DNA from: Caldithrix sp.
GTDB taxonomy: Bacteria; Zhuqueibacterota; Zhuqueibacteria; Thermofontimicrobiales; Sulfurfontimicrobiaceae
Reading direction: 5' to 3'
Assembly: GCA_020722815.1 (NCBI GenBank)
Contig: DYKB01000029.1
Location: forward strand, 1-47,983
Length of the DNA stretch: 47,983 bases
Part shown: positions 7,023 to 17,178 of the stretch, one piece after another
How the letters are laid out: each line of letters begins with the position of its first letter
Position numbering within the stretch: the first letter of the stretch is position 1
Notes under the pieces: model-generated
Database searches by the model: none
The model's input: only the letters and a program-made list of their open reading frames with translations
What the model was told of the DNA's origin: nothing
Position numbers and translations under genes: made by a program

Positions 7023-8221
7023 TCAGATCATTCGAATCAACTGCAAAATTTTCTCCGGTGCAATATTTTTACGATACCCGCGATGGCCAATGACGATATT
7101 GGGTGATGGAATAATCAAAATAAATGGTGACCAGTGACCCTGGGCGGCGAAAGCGTCTTTTGGCACACCAATTTCTGCAATTTTCTCACTATCGCACCCA
7201 CCACATATCCCCATAACGGCCACCACCATAGGCATCAGAAACAGGTATTTTGGAACGGGTAATGGTTTTAAGCCATTCAGCAGGGACAATTTGCTGACCC
7301 TTCCAGTTGCCATTTTGAAGCATCAACCACCCCAAACGCGCCATATCCCGTGCGGTCCTATCAAAATGATAGGCTGGATGTTCAGCGATTTCGCTCCAGT
7401 CGTAGCGGCCATCCTCTTGCCAGATAAAATCTTCCATACCCGTAGGAAAAGCAATCTTCTGATGAAAAAATTCAAAAATTTTTCGATTCGTCATTTTTTC
7501 GAAAATTGTTCCAGGGGCATTGAAGTCCCAATTGTTATAGACAAATTCTTCACCAGATGATTGACTGTTTCGCGGCGGGAATTTCTTATTATCGGCTGCG
7601 GCGGCTGGATGAAAAACATCCGAGGAGGAAGTCAGTAAATGCCGGATTTTTGCTATTTTTTCACTTTCATTAAGAGCAGGATGAATATCATCTATCGCAT
7701 AATCCGCTAAAGTTGCATCCAGTGAAATCGCGCTATCGATGAAAAAACCGAATACAACACCGAAATAGTGTCTGTCCCCAAAAAACAACCTGTGCTGTCA
7801 TTGCGAGGAACGTTTTGTGCGACGAAGCAATCGCCGCTGTTACTCCGGGGGATTGCTTCGGCAAAAAACGCGTCGCAATGACAGGTTTTGGTATTTTCGG
7901 ACAGACGCTAAATAACTTTTTCGAATCGACGCGACATCATATTTTTGAGTGGTATCGCCCCAGGCATCGATGAGTCGCCCATTATCCAGAATCATCACGG
8001 CTTTCGATCCAATTGTTTGCGAAAAACACCGGGCTGAATCAAGTGCACTACTGGACTAGCTAAATTTTTCAGGTTCACGCACCGGATACCATTTTGTACC
8101 CGAAAATTCAGGTGGAATTTCATGGCGTTCAAATTGAAAATCGTCATGACAGTTTACCCACAAAATAGCAGCGAGAACACCGAGCAAGCAATAATAGAAT
8201 CGTATCCACTCAATAAAACAT
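7023..8221 (-). pseudogene. Beta-lactamase-fold serine hydrolase, disrupted
   Basis: Fragments in several minus-strand frames make up one class C beta-lactamase-like serine hydrolase. An N-terminal membrane/signal segment (YYCLLGVLAAILWVN) is followed by DVASIRKSYL with the SxxK nucleophile motif, then FVYNNWDFN with the YxN motif, then IPSPNIVIGHRG near the C-terminus. Lesions: an in-frame TAG near 8057, a 141-bp miniature element (7768-7908) directly after the SxxK motif, a residual one-base offset at that junction, and a further frameshift near 7195. The start codon is unclear. Intact relatives are periplasmic esterase or peptidase-like enzymes; this copy cannot make a full protein. Confidence 0.8.
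7768..7908. mobile_element. 141-bp MITE inserted in the serine hydrolase gene
   Basis: Terminal inverted repeats GTGTCTGTCC and GGACAGACGC (9 of 10 match) bound the element, with TA on each outer side, as in IS630/Tc1-mariner-type insertions. The interior carries the palindrome AACCTGTGCTGTCATTGCGA / TCGCAATGACAGGTT and GAAGCAATC / GATTGCTTC. It is non-autonomous with no coding capacity. Confidence 0.75.
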
Positions 8222-8580
8222 GGTCGTACACCCTTTCAAAAAGGGTAGATTTCACCATCCTTTATTGAAGGGATACGGAAAAAGGTTTCCCAAACCTTGC
8301 GCCTTTTGTGGTTAAGTAAGGTTATGTTTTTAAATCACCCTCAGATATTCATCGACCTTTCGGGTTGAAGGTTTGGGAAAGCCCACACACCGCTTTGCCA
8401 AACCTCGCCGAACAATCGAATGCCAACTAACGAAAAAATTGTCCTGAAAAAGCGAAATGTACTTTGTAAATCTGGTTTGGTAAAGCTTGGGATGACCTGA
8501 GCGATTGGGAAAAAAGTATCTCCATATTGGTTGGTAAATGACAATGTACGACAGTTATCGCGGGATAAATCTTCAGGCGT

Positions 8581-8656
8581 CATGCGTAAAACGTAAATTG
8601 CAATTCCGCCATATAACCCGGATAAGCGATTACGTATCACGCATTCCGTTTTACGC
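8581..8656. repeat. Heptad inverted pair, ATTACGT family, and nearby hairpins
   Basis: Units GCGTAAA, ACGTAAA at 8584-8597 face the units ATTACGT, ATCACGC, ATTCCGT, TTTACGC at 8629-8656, giving an inverted pair in 7-nt phase. In the same gene-free stretch (8222-9027) are hairpins CATCC-TGAA-GGATG (8813-8826) and GGACGC-TTGA-GCGTCC (8840-8855), plus inverted GGTTTCCCAAACC / GGTTTGGGAAA segments around 8287 and 8367. A 106-codon open frame across 8341-8661 is not convincing. Confidence 0.5.
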
Positions 8657-9027
8657 TGCACTTAAAATTTTTCAAAAATAAAGGGCTTTCGTTTCCGCCC
8701 TGATTTATTGAGGGGATACTTTTTTTCGGTCATTTTTTCAATTTTGTGGTAAACGTGGAATAAAAAGGTTTTTCCGGCCTGCGAAAAAATCCTCAGGCTA
8801 AAAATATAAAAACATCCTGAAGGATGCGTTGAATCCTCAGGACGCTTGAGCGTCCTTGCATCTTTGCGCCGGAGGTTTTACTCTCAGGCGGATTGGCGCG
8901 GAAGGAAAATGTGAAGTATCAAATTTTGGATAATCAACAACTGTCCGATCACAAATTCAGAGTTTATAAATTAATCATTTCTGGTGAAAAATAAAGTGGA
9001 AGTGTCGGAAGACCCCTTTTGAGGGGA

Positions 9028-10056
9028 TCATTCAGGTTTTGGCGAAGTGACATTTTCTGATGATTCAAGAAATCGGGAATTTTCGAGGTGATCGCAGAGG
9101 TGATTGACTTCATGATTGACCCGATCAAGGGAATTTTTGGCGTTCGTGAGGTGATTGGTGAGGATGCGAAGCTGTTCACTTAAACGCTGGCCATCCTGTC
9201 GCAGGGCATTTAACAGGTTCATTATCTCGCGGCCGGCCATTTCCAGTCGTTTTCCTTCCAGGGCAACCAAAATAATTTTCAAAAAATAAAAGAAGCTGTT
9301 CGGCGAGACAATCAATATTCTCTTCTGATTGGCGTAGGTCATGATCTGCTCCCCATGCTGCAAAATTTCATAAAAAACCAGTTCAGACGGGATATAGACA
9401 AGGGCGAATTCGACGGTCCCTTCCTCGGGCAGAATGTATCGGGTACTCACCTGGTCAATATGTTTTTTAACATCGGTGGCAAATTCCAGGGCATACTTTT
9501 TCCGCTCTTCATCCGTTTTGGCCGAACGAAAACGTCGGAAGGAATTTAACGGAAATTTGGCATCAATGGGAATGCTTCCTTTGTCGGTGAAGATAATCGC
9601 ATCGACGATAGTGCCTTTTTTGAAGCGATACTGGAGTTCAAAATTGTTCTGTGGTAAAATTTGTTCCAGTAAACTGTTCAGAATTTGTTCACCAAGATTG
9701 CCACGCAGTTTGGGGGATTGAATAATATCCTGGAATCGTTGAATTTGACGGCCGATCTCCTGCACCTGCCCCAGTTCCAGGCTGATGGTCTGGATAATTT
9801 TCGCCGCATTGTCGAGCCGGTTACTAATTGTCTGACTGGTCGCTTCAAATTGCTGATTCAGCGTGGCGGTTTGTCGGTCGAGACTGTTTCGAATTTCATG
9901 CAGCCATTGGGTGAGTACATCGATTGCCTGATTGTTGCCAGTGATTTTTGTTTCAAATTCCTGCCATTTTCGATTTTGGAGTCGAAAGATCTGCCAGAAG
10001 CTGATCAGGATGGTGATAAAGAACAGGGCGAATAAAATTAAAAAATTGGGTGTCAT
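9028..10056 (-). CDS. rmuC: DNA recombination protein RmuC
   Basis: 342 residues: an N-terminal membrane anchor (about 5-25), a coiled-coil stretch (about 30-115), then the RmuC domain. The domain shows KLRGNLGEQILNSLLEQILP, VDAIIF and IPIDAKFPLNSFRRF, which supply the restriction-endonuclease-like D...DxK core. RmuC limits inversion between short inverted repeats and has roles in DNA repair and anti-phage defence. The start lies 6 bp after the response regulator stop, so the two are probably one transcript. A nuclease-type guard against inverted-repeat recombination is notable in a region so full of inverted repeats, though that link is inference. Confidence 0.9.
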   Translation of the reverse strand: MTPNFLILFALFFITILISFWQIFRLQNRKWQEFETKITGNNQAIDVLTQWLHEIRNSLDRQTATLNQQFEATSQTISNRLDNAAKIIQTISLELGQVQEIGRQIQRFQDIIQSPKLRGNLGEQILNSLLEQILPQNNFELQYRFKKGTIVDAIIFTDKGSIPIDAKFPLNSFRRFRSAKTDEERKKYALEFATDVKKHIDQVSTRYILPEEGTVEFALVYIPSELVFYEILQHGEQIMTYANQKRILIVSPNSFFYFLKIILVALEGKRLEMAGREIMNLLNALRQDGQRLSEQLRILTNHLTNAKNSLDRVNHEVNHLCDHLENSRFLESSENVTSPKPE

Positions 10057-10062
10057 TTTTTT

Positions 10063-10506
10063 TTAGCTTGAATGATGATGATTAAGAACGGATTTTATCT
10101 GTTCAAAAATTTTTAAAAACCCGTTAAATTGTCCGGGCTTGGTAATAAAAAGATCAACTCCCAAAGCGAGCGTTCGTTCCCGATCTTCGTTGCGGGATGA
10201 AGTTGTCAGAACTACCAATGGAATGGAACGCATCAGATGATGGGCTTTCACCTGTTGTATAACCTGAAATCCATCGACTTTGGGTAATTTTAAATCCAGT
10301 ACAATTAAATCCGGATGATTTTGCTTCGCGATTCCCGTCAGCGGATGGAATAAAAAATTCAGCGCTTCCTGGCCATCCAGGGCAAGTGTCACTTCCGGAT
10401 TCTCAAATTGATTCAAAACCGCCCGTTTGATTATCTCAATATGATCGGGATTATCTTCAACCAATAAAATTTTTAATCGTCCGGAACGTCCGATTCCTTC
10501 CGACAT
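10063..10506 (-). CDS. CheY-like single-domain response regulator
   Basis: 147 residues forming one receiver domain: acidic pair E17-D18, phospho-acceptor D71 in DLIVLDLKLPKVDG, switch T101/T102 in VVLTTSSR and K123 in FITKPG. The loop FHPLTGIAKQNHPD resembles Rcp1-type regulators that partner phytochrome-like kinases. There is no output domain, so it acts by protein contact or phospho-relay. GGAGG precedes the ATG at 10506. It is followed after 6 bp by rmuC. Likely partners are the kinases encoded upstream at 10776-14674. Confidence 0.9.
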   Translation of the reverse strand: MSEGIGRSGRLKILLVEDNPDHIEIIKRAVLNQFENPEVTLALDGQEALNFLFHPLTGIAKQNHPDLIVLDLKLPKVDGFQVIQQVKAHHLMRSIPLVVLTTSSRNEDRERTLALGVDLFITKPGQFNGFLKIFEQIKSVLNHHHSS

Positions 10507-10545
10507 TTATTTTAAGCCTCCATGTCGATAATTTATCATTGAATT

Positions 10546-10686
10546 GTCCCAAGCGTTAGAAATTGGCCAAATTAACCTTTCAAAGGTTATTAACAACACC
10601 ATATATAGATTGAGTTTGAAATTAAAATTTTAAGCTATTTATAATTATTTCCTGCTCAAAAACCGTCGAAAGGTTAGTTCTTGGTC
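10546..10686. repeat. GTCC...GGAC palindromic element, copy 1 (degraded)
   Basis: It shares AAATTGGCC, AACCTTTCAAAGGTT, ATATAGATT and GAAAGGTTAGTTC with copies at 17179-17314 and 26408-26544. It is followed by AAAGCTCGTGGCTATTCATT and CTGACGGCTAT (10741-10751), the right end of the larger CATAGCC element seen at 16998-17540. It separates the kinase from the response regulator gene and has no coding capacity. Confidence 0.7.
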
Positions 10687-10775
10687 AGACGCTAAAGCTC
10701 GTGGCTATTCATTTGTTTATTAATGATTTATAGCCGTACCCTGACGGCTATATTGCGCACCGCCACTGCTTTTTT

Positions 10776-11519
10776 TCAATACTTCGGCAGCGTAAAGAAA
10801 AAAGTCGCCCCGTGATTTTTTCGGGAGTGAATCCAGATTTCACCGCCGTGACTCTCAATAATGCGTTTGGTAATCACCAGGCCCAGTCCCGTCCCGTCCA
10901 CACCGTCCTTCCGCTTTAAACGCCGGAACATCTGAAAAAGCTGTGCCTGTTCCGGTTTGCTGATACCAATACCATTATCGCGAACAAAAAATTTATGAAA
11001 CAGTTCGTCTTCGATATAGCCGATTTCAACCTCAGGACTGGTCCGGGTACGGGAATATTTGATAGCGTTACTGATTAAATTTATCAACGCGCGAATTAAA
11101 AATTGCGAATGACAGTAAACAGCCGGATAATCCGGTGCCTGAATTATTTTCACCTGATTATAATGAATCGAATATTGTAATTCCAGCAGTGTTTCATTAA
11201 GAATATTGCCAAAAGGAATGGTCTGGCAATCTGTTTCGAGTAATTCAATCTTCGAAAACTCCATCAAATCGTTGATCAACTGCTGCATTCGGGTTACATT
11301 GTTGCGCAATCGATCAATATATTGAATGGCTTCACTAGTAAATTGCGGAACATGAAATTCTTCCAACAAGGAAAGGTAGCCTTTCATCGCCGCGAGGGGC
11401 GTTTTCAACTCGTGCGAGATGGCAAAATAGTAGCTTTTCAATTCTTTTTCTTTCGCCCTGAGTAAAACGTCCTTTTTACGCAAGGCAGCTTGCAGCCTGA
11501 TAACTTCTGTTTCCAACAT
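10776..11519 (-). CDS. Sensor histidine kinase, short
   Basis: 247 residues: a short N-terminal coiled coil (1-30), a HisKA dimerisation domain with phospho-acceptor H36 in FAISHELKTPLAAMKGYLS, and a HATPase_c domain with N box LINLISNAIKYS, G1 box VRDNGIGIS and G2 box GTGLGLVITKRII. There is no sensory or membrane domain, so it is cytoplasmic and probably works with the adjacent GAF-rich kinase, whose stop is 14 bp upstream of this start. GGAAGA precedes the ATG at 11519. It may act as a phosphotransfer partner to the CheY-like regulator downstream. Confidence 0.9.
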   Translation of the reverse strand: MLETEVIRLQAALRKKDVLLRAKEKELKSYYFAISHELKTPLAAMKGYLSLLEEFHVPQFTSEAIQYIDRLRNNVTRMQQLINDLMEFSKIELLETDCQTIPFGNILNETLLELQYSIHYNQVKIIQAPDYPAVYCHSQFLIRALINLISNAIKYSRTRTSPEVEIGYIEDELFHKFFVRDNGIGISKPEQAQLFQMFRRLKRKDGVDGTGLGLVITKRIIESHGGEIWIHSRKNHGATFFFTLPKY

Positions 11520-11533
11520 CGCGTTTTTTCTTC

Positions 11534-14500
11534 CTAATTTTCCGACGTGTGTTTGGGGATAGAAAAATAAAAAGTCGATCCCTTTCCCGGAGCCGATTCC
11601 AGCCAGATTTTTCCACCGTGATTTTTAATAATTCGCTTGACGATTGTTAAACCGACACCGGTTCCGGATTTGGTTTTATCCGGGTCGGGATTCAAAATTT
11701 GAAATAATCCAAAAATCTTTTCATGATACTCTTTTTCAATACCAATTCCATTATCTTTCACATAAAAAATAGAATTGTCATCTGTTTCGTTCCAGCCAAT
11801 TTCAATCCGTGGTTTTTCCGGATGGCCAATATATTTCACCGCGTTGCTGATTAAATTGGTAAATACCTGAACCAACCGGTTCCGATCGGCCCGGATTTTG
11901 GGAAAATCCGGCTGAATGACAACTTCGATTTGCTTCTCCTGAATCTGAAAAATCAATTCCGTCTGTGCCTCAGCCAGTACCTGGTTGACATCGACCGTTT
12001 CAAAAGGATTCACCACGCGGCCGATTCGTGATAATTCCAATAAATCCCGAATTAATTTTTCTATTTGATTTGCGTTCGCCTGAATACGTTCCACATAGTG
12101 AATGGCATCCAGCTCCATTTTATGCGCATAATCCTGTAAAAATATGGAAGCAAATCCCTGAATGGCGACGATAGGCGATTTTAAATCATGCGAAACAGTA
12201 TAGACAAAACTCTCCAGCTCTTCATTAACCGATTTTAATTTCTCGCTATTGCGCACGGTTTCCTGATACAATCGCGCATTCTGGATGGCATTGGCGGCCT
12301 GATTGGCGATAATCGAAATCAATTTTAATTCCCGCTGCCAGGAATTTCGATTTTCTTCCCAAAAAAGAGAAAGGCAGGCGATTGCTTTTCCACTGAAAAC
12401 TACCGGCATGGCGATAAATGATTGATAATTTTTCAGTTGCGGGAATTTCTGTGCCAGATTATTGACATACACCGGCGTTAACGATTGCCAGAAATCCGGT
12501 TTCAACTCCTGCAGAATTTGCTCAATGGTGACTTCCAACTCGCGGGGATTCCGGTCTTCGTTATGAATAGCCGGAATAGCCGCTGTTATTTTAGCGTGTT
12601 CTTCGTCATCGACCAGGCGAATGGTGCAAACTTTTGCTTCCAGTGCCAGGGCCGCGGCACGAACGATCTGGTTAAAGACATGATGTAAGTCCAGACTGGT
12701 ACTGATACTTTTACTGATATCAGCCAGTGCGGTAAATTCTGCCAGATTCCGATTTACATCTTCAAAAAGCCGGGCATTTTCAATCGCAGCCGCCAATGGC
12801 GCAATGATCTGATTTAAAAATTGGCGATGTTCCTCGTCGAACTGATAGGCATTCAGGCTGGAAATTGTAAATGTCCCAAGATATTTTGCCCGGGAGAATA
12901 AAAGCAGATTAATTTTGGATGGACATTTCTGTTCCAGTCGGGAAATCTCACTGGCGAATAATTTATTCGATTCATCCGTCAGGCTTAAATTGCGCAACCA
13001 CCCCAATTCGTGACCATTAAAAGATGACCAGGTGCCATGCTTTATTTCCCGGCCCGCCATTTTTGTCACAATCGTAAATACCTGTATATTTTCACCCGTT
13101 TCATCAAAAAGTGTAATATTGGCATAATCAAACTTGATTATCTGGCTAATTTCGCTGATGACAATCCGAATAATTTCCGTTAAATCCAGCGTGGAATTAA
13201 TCGAATTGGTGATCCGATGGGTGATTTCTACCTGTTTTGAAAATTTATTGGCTTCTTCTTTTAACTGATGATTGCGAATGAAAAGATTGAGAAAAAGTAC
13301 AAGCTGTTGAAATAAATTCATTTCTGACTGGTTGAATTTGCCGGGCTGACCATAAAAAAAACTAATCAGGCCGGACTTCTCCTGATTAAAAATGAGTGGA
13401 AAAATTGCCAGTGAACGATAATTCAATTTTTGGGCAATGGGACGCCAGGGATTGAATTGCGCATTTTGCTCGATATCCTCAATCAGAAGCGGCTGCTGAC
13501 TATCGAGAACATTCAGAAATGGACCTTCATTTATCGAGATGATCCAGGGACGATCGTAAGCATTCTGATTCAATCGCGGAAACCGCAGGGCAATCATCAA
13601 TTCCAGCTTGGCCTTTGAATTTTCGTAAAGATGTAACGTTAAAAAGCGATACTGAAAGATTTCGGCCGTTTGATAGAGAAAATTTTCTAAAGCGGATTTT
13701 AAATTTTGATTTGCAGGCTCAGCCAGCAATTGCGTAATCAAAAAATTTAAGCGCTGTTGCTGAGTTCCGGCCGCCATCACGGTTTCATTCACTCGTTCTT
13801 CTTTATAAAGCGCCAGAAACAGGGGAACGCCATCTTCTTCAACCGGAAACAGATGGAGATCGGTGCTCACTTTTTTATGATCCGGTAATTCAAACTGAAT
13901 TGAATTAAGGGTGAAATAGGTTTCCCCGTTTGTATTTTCCAGCAGTTCGAGTAGCGGAGAGACGGAATGAATTGATGATATTGGGGTTCCATACAACATG
14001 TCAGCCGATTGACCCATCAAATTCTGGAACGCGCGGTTGGTTTGATAAACAATATCATAAGCGGGATTAATGAGGGCGACTGGTTCGGAAATATTTTCCA
14101 TTAAGCTGGTGTACAGTTCATGCCAGCGATTTTTATCCCGCTGAAAACGAAGCATATTTCGCTGCAAATCAGCCCGTTCCATTGCCAGGGCCAGCAAATT
14201 TGTAACATCCTCGACAAAAAGCTGATCTTTCTCGTCAAAGCTGTTTTTTTGTGCATTCGTTAACAGAAAAAATGCCAGGAGCTTGTTTTCACAGGAAATC
14301 GGCACCGCTAAAAACGAACCACTTGAATGCGGAAAAAAGTATTTATCCCCTTCCAGCAGCATATCGAAATTCGATAAATCGGAGCAAAGTATGGAGCTGT
14401 TATCTTCAATAAGCCGGGTGAGTATGGTCTGTTGATAAGATATTGAAACTTCTTTAGGTTCCAATAATTTGTCGAGATTCAGGGCGGGCGTCAGATAGAA

Positions 14501-14674
14501 GCTTTTCGACGTTGGATTATTATAAACCACATAAATCGCATCACAAAAACAATAATGCCGAATTTTTTGAATAGCAATTTCGAAAATTCGGACGATTTCC
14601 GTATTTTCGGTAATTGCTTTTGCAATTCGCGTGAGTACTGATATTCGGCTTAATTCATTAATTTCTTGTGTCAC
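11534..14674 (-). CDS. Multi-GAF/PAS sensor histidine kinase
   Basis: 1046 residues, cytoplasmic (no membrane segments). Domain order by eye: GAF (about 10-175), PAS (about 190-295, MENISEPVALINPAYDIVYQ), then three further GAF domains (about 310-475, 485-640, 650-815), HisKA with the His in YTVSHDLKSPIVAIQG near residue 828, and HATPase_c with NLISNAVKYIG, VKDNGIGIE and GTGVGLTIVKRII. GAF domains bind small ligands or chromophores, but no obvious bilin-binding Cys context was identified. The GTG at 14674 is preferred because GAGGA (14681-14685) lies 6 nt upstream; the upstream GTG at 14680 abuts the ribosome-binding site. First gene of the kinase-kinase pair. Confidence 0.9.
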   Translation of the reverse strand: MTQEINELSRISVLTRIAKAITENTEIVRIFEIAIQKIRHYCFCDAIYVVYNNPTSKSFYLTPALNLDKLLEPKEVSISYQQTILTRLIEDNSSILCSDLSNFDMLLEGDKYFFPHSSGSFLAVPISCENKLLAFFLLTNAQKNSFDEKDQLFVEDVTNLLALAMERADLQRNMLRFQRDKNRWHELYTSLMENISEPVALINPAYDIVYQTNRAFQNLMGQSADMLYGTPISSIHSVSPLLELLENTNGETYFTLNSIQFELPDHKKVSTDLHLFPVEEDGVPLFLALYKEERVNETVMAAGTQQQRLNFLITQLLAEPANQNLKSALENFLYQTAEIFQYRFLTLHLYENSKAKLELMIALRFPRLNQNAYDRPWIISINEGPFLNVLDSQQPLLIEDIEQNAQFNPWRPIAQKLNYRSLAIFPLIFNQEKSGLISFFYGQPGKFNQSEMNLFQQLVLFLNLFIRNHQLKEEANKFSKQVEITHRITNSINSTLDLTEIIRIVISEISQIIKFDYANITLFDETGENIQVFTIVTKMAGREIKHGTWSSFNGHELGWLRNLSLTDESNKLFASEISRLEQKCPSKINLLLFSRAKYLGTFTISSLNAYQFDEEHRQFLNQIIAPLAAAIENARLFEDVNRNLAEFTALADISKSISTSLDLHHVFNQIVRAAALALEAKVCTIRLVDDEEHAKITAAIPAIHNEDRNPRELEVTIEQILQELKPDFWQSLTPVYVNNLAQKFPQLKNYQSFIAMPVVFSGKAIACLSLFWEENRNSWQRELKLISIIANQAANAIQNARLYQETVRNSEKLKSVNEELESFVYTVSHDLKSPIVAIQGFASIFLQDYAHKMELDAIHYVERIQANANQIEKLIRDLLELSRIGRVVNPFETVDVNQVLAEAQTELIFQIQEKQIEVVIQPDFPKIRADRNRLVQVFTNLISNAVKYIGHPEKPRIEIGWNETDDNSIFYVKDNGIGIEKEYHEKIFGLFQILNPDPDKTKSGTGVGLTIVKRIIKNHGGKIWLESAPGKGSTFYFSIPKHTSEN

Positions 14675-14680
14675 GAACAC

Positions 14681-15093
14681 TCCTCAGGATTCATCCAATT
14701 TTAACCGGCAGTGAACACCAACGCTGCCCGGTAAATAAATTGGCTTTCACAGAGAAAAAATTGAAATACAAATTTGTAAGACCTTTGAAAATGATACAAA
14801 AATTTACTACAAATTAAGTGCCATTTCTTTGAATAAAGAAACCATTATTAAATTTTCTTCGTATCCATTCATAATTTCGGTGTCGGACGCATCATCATTG
14901 GAATTATTGAACAGGCAGAAATTAAATCAGCAGTCTAACATACATGTTTTTCTAAAAAAAGTCAAGTAAAAAGGGGATATTAATCGAATTTAACAAAAGG
15001 GGCGCTTTTAGAAATTGTACCGAAAAGGTAATTTTCAGTCAGAAATGAAGTTAAAACAAGAGCGGATGGAAAAATGGTTCCGCATATTTTTAT
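14681..15093. other. Intergenic region, no gene seen
   Basis: About 410 bp of AT-rich sequence between two kinase genes on the same strand. I found no open frame, tRNA, inverted repeat with a T-run or copy of the window's repeat families. It presumably holds the promoter of the 11534-14674 gene. Confidence 0.5.
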
Positions 15094-16767
15094 TTATTTT
15101 TTAATCCGACCAACTTTCGGAATCGTAAAATAAAAGGTTGCCCCTTCATTTACAACCGATTCAACCCAGATTCGGCCATTGTGATGTTCTAAAATTTTCT
15201 TAACAATCGTCAGTCCAATGCCAGTCCCTTCAGTCTGGGAACTACTAAATTTCTGAAACAGATCAAAGATTTTGGGCAGGTGATCGGGATGGATTCCAAC
15301 CCCATTGTCTGCGACCCAGAAGAGATAATCGTTTTCGATCTCTTTCCAATCAACGATAATTTTCGGATCAAATCCAGGTCGGCTGAATTTAATCGCATTC
15401 GTTAGCAAATTTTGAAAAACGGTGGCAATCCGGTCCCGATCCGCATAGATAAGGGGCATTTTTTTCGGGTAGATGAGTTGAATCTCCTTTTGGCGAAGTT
15501 GATATTCAAACATTGCGGCAAATTCTTCAATCAACCGGCGAATAGAAAATTTAATGCGTGGCCCAACAACTCTCCCAATTCGCGAAAGCTCCAGAAGATC
15601 ATCGATCATTTGATGCATCATTTCAGCGTTCATCAGGATTCGTTTCAAATAATCCTGACCGATACTATCGAGTAGGGGACTGTAATTTTCACGCAGCAAA
15701 TCCGAGAATCCATAAAGCGCAACCAGGGGCGTTTTCAGATCGTGCGAAACCGTATAAATAAAAGATTGTAATTCCTGATTTTTCTCCTGAATCTCTTTGG
15801 ACTTAAGGGTCTGTTCTTTTTGAAGTCGGGCATACTCCATGGCCACCGCGACTTGAAAGGTTATTAATTCAAGTAATTTTTGCTGATCTGCTGCCAGATT
15901 CTGTTGCGTTTCGCATCCGATGGTCAATACGCCAGTTAGTTTTTTCTTATAACTTAATGGCAGATAACAAATTGTTTTCAGGGCTGAATTTTCAAGCGGA
16001 TGTTTCATTGGAAATCGATTTACATCGCCAATGAATATCGCTTCCCGTTTTCGAATAAGATTCCACCATTGATCCGATGTTTTTTTAATGGATTGAAGCT
16101 GATCCGCCTCACCTGGTTTCAATCCTTTATCAAACGCCAGCTTCAAAAGTCCTTTAGATGCGTCCCAGAGGTGGATAAAACCAATGGTTGAGGGAATGAT
16201 TTTCATGGCACTTTCCAGCGCGATTTTTAAAATACCATGTAAGTCTGTCAATTCGCTGGTTGCCATAAAAAGTGAATTCAAAGTCAAAATTTGAAGATTT
16301 TGGTGAACCAGTTGATTTTGGATGCTTTGTTTTTCAGTAATGTCAACCAGGGAGAATAGCTGTATTTGTTGTGAAGGTAATCGATTTCGGCTAATTTCGA
16401 CCAATTTTATTGAACCATCTTTACAAATAAATTCCACCGGCCGATTTTTGTCATTGGCAGTAAATTCATTTGTAAAAATATCATGAATGAGATGATGTCT
16501 AAAAAACTGTGTAGCGGTAAATTTACCATTCATTTCTTTACGTGAATAACCACTCAATTCTTCAAATTTTTTATTCACATGCAGAATTTTGTAATCTGGA
16601 GCAAATGCCAGCATGGCATTTTCAGAAAATTCAAAAAAGGATTGGAATTTTTCTAATTCGATTTTTAATAATTCCGTCGCCCTATCTGAACTATCGTTAG
16701 AGAGACTATCGAGATTCGTGTCTTGAATTATATCTGGCTTAGAATTTTGTGATTTGTGATTATTCAT
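15094..16767 (-). CDS. PAS-GAF sensor histidine kinase
   Basis: 557 residues, soluble. A PAS domain (about 40-150, FFEFSENAMLAFAPDYKILH, then VDITEKQ) is followed by a GAF domain (about 165-315), a linker helix, HisKA with the His in YTVSHDLKTPLVALYGFS, and HATPase_c with NLLTNAIKFSR, VADNGVGIH and GTGIGLTIVKKIL. The kinase core closely resembles that of the 11534-14674 protein (both contain LLELSRIGRVV), so they are probably paralogues feeding the same or related regulators. No response regulator gene is adjacent. The start has no strong ribosome-binding site. Confidence 0.9.
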   Translation of the reverse strand: MNNHKSQNSKPDIIQDTNLDSLSNDSSDRATELLKIELEKFQSFFEFSENAMLAFAPDYKILHVNKKFEELSGYSRKEMNGKFTATQFFRHHLIHDIFTNEFTANDKNRPVEFICKDGSIKLVEISRNRLPSQQIQLFSLVDITEKQSIQNQLVHQNLQILTLNSLFMATSELTDLHGILKIALESAMKIIPSTIGFIHLWDASKGLLKLAFDKGLKPGEADQLQSIKKTSDQWWNLIRKREAIFIGDVNRFPMKHPLENSALKTICYLPLSYKKKLTGVLTIGCETQQNLAADQQKLLELITFQVAVAMEYARLQKEQTLKSKEIQEKNQELQSFIYTVSHDLKTPLVALYGFSDLLRENYSPLLDSIGQDYLKRILMNAEMMHQMIDDLLELSRIGRVVGPRIKFSIRRLIEEFAAMFEYQLRQKEIQLIYPKKMPLIYADRDRIATVFQNLLTNAIKFSRPGFDPKIIVDWKEIENDYLFWVADNGVGIHPDHLPKIFDLFQKFSSSQTEGTGIGLTIVKKILEHHNGRIWVESVVNEGATFYFTIPKVGRIKK

Positions 16768-17178
16768 TATGTTCTAAATTCAGCCTTTAAGGAATTTCGA
16801 AAAATAAATCCATATATAATAACAAACCGAAATAAAATAATCAAGGGAAAAAACACTTTTTGGTCAAAACAAACTTAAACAAATAGTAACAAGTAAACCA
16901 TATAACCTTTTTTAAATCAATACATTAATCTCCTTTTATCACTCGCGACCCGGATAAAAATTTCCCCTCATACCAAATGAATGATATCCCTTCCCGGCAT
17001 AGCCGTCAGCTTAAGACGGTAACTTATTAATAAATAAATGAATAGCCACGAGCTCTAGCTCGTGGATCATCATGCTCCCTCAATATAGTGGGTTTTAACC
17101 CACAGGAGTTTAAGAACTCGGGCATAAAAGCCCGGCGATTATCAGGAGGCGTTCATGAAATCACGAGCTCAAGGGCGT

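Noticed and set aside
8341..8661. A 106-codon minus-strand open frame
   Set aside because: Part of it is the ATTACGT heptad pair and inverted GGTTTGGGAAA segments; no ribosome-binding site, no family resemblance, and it lies in a decayed repeat region.
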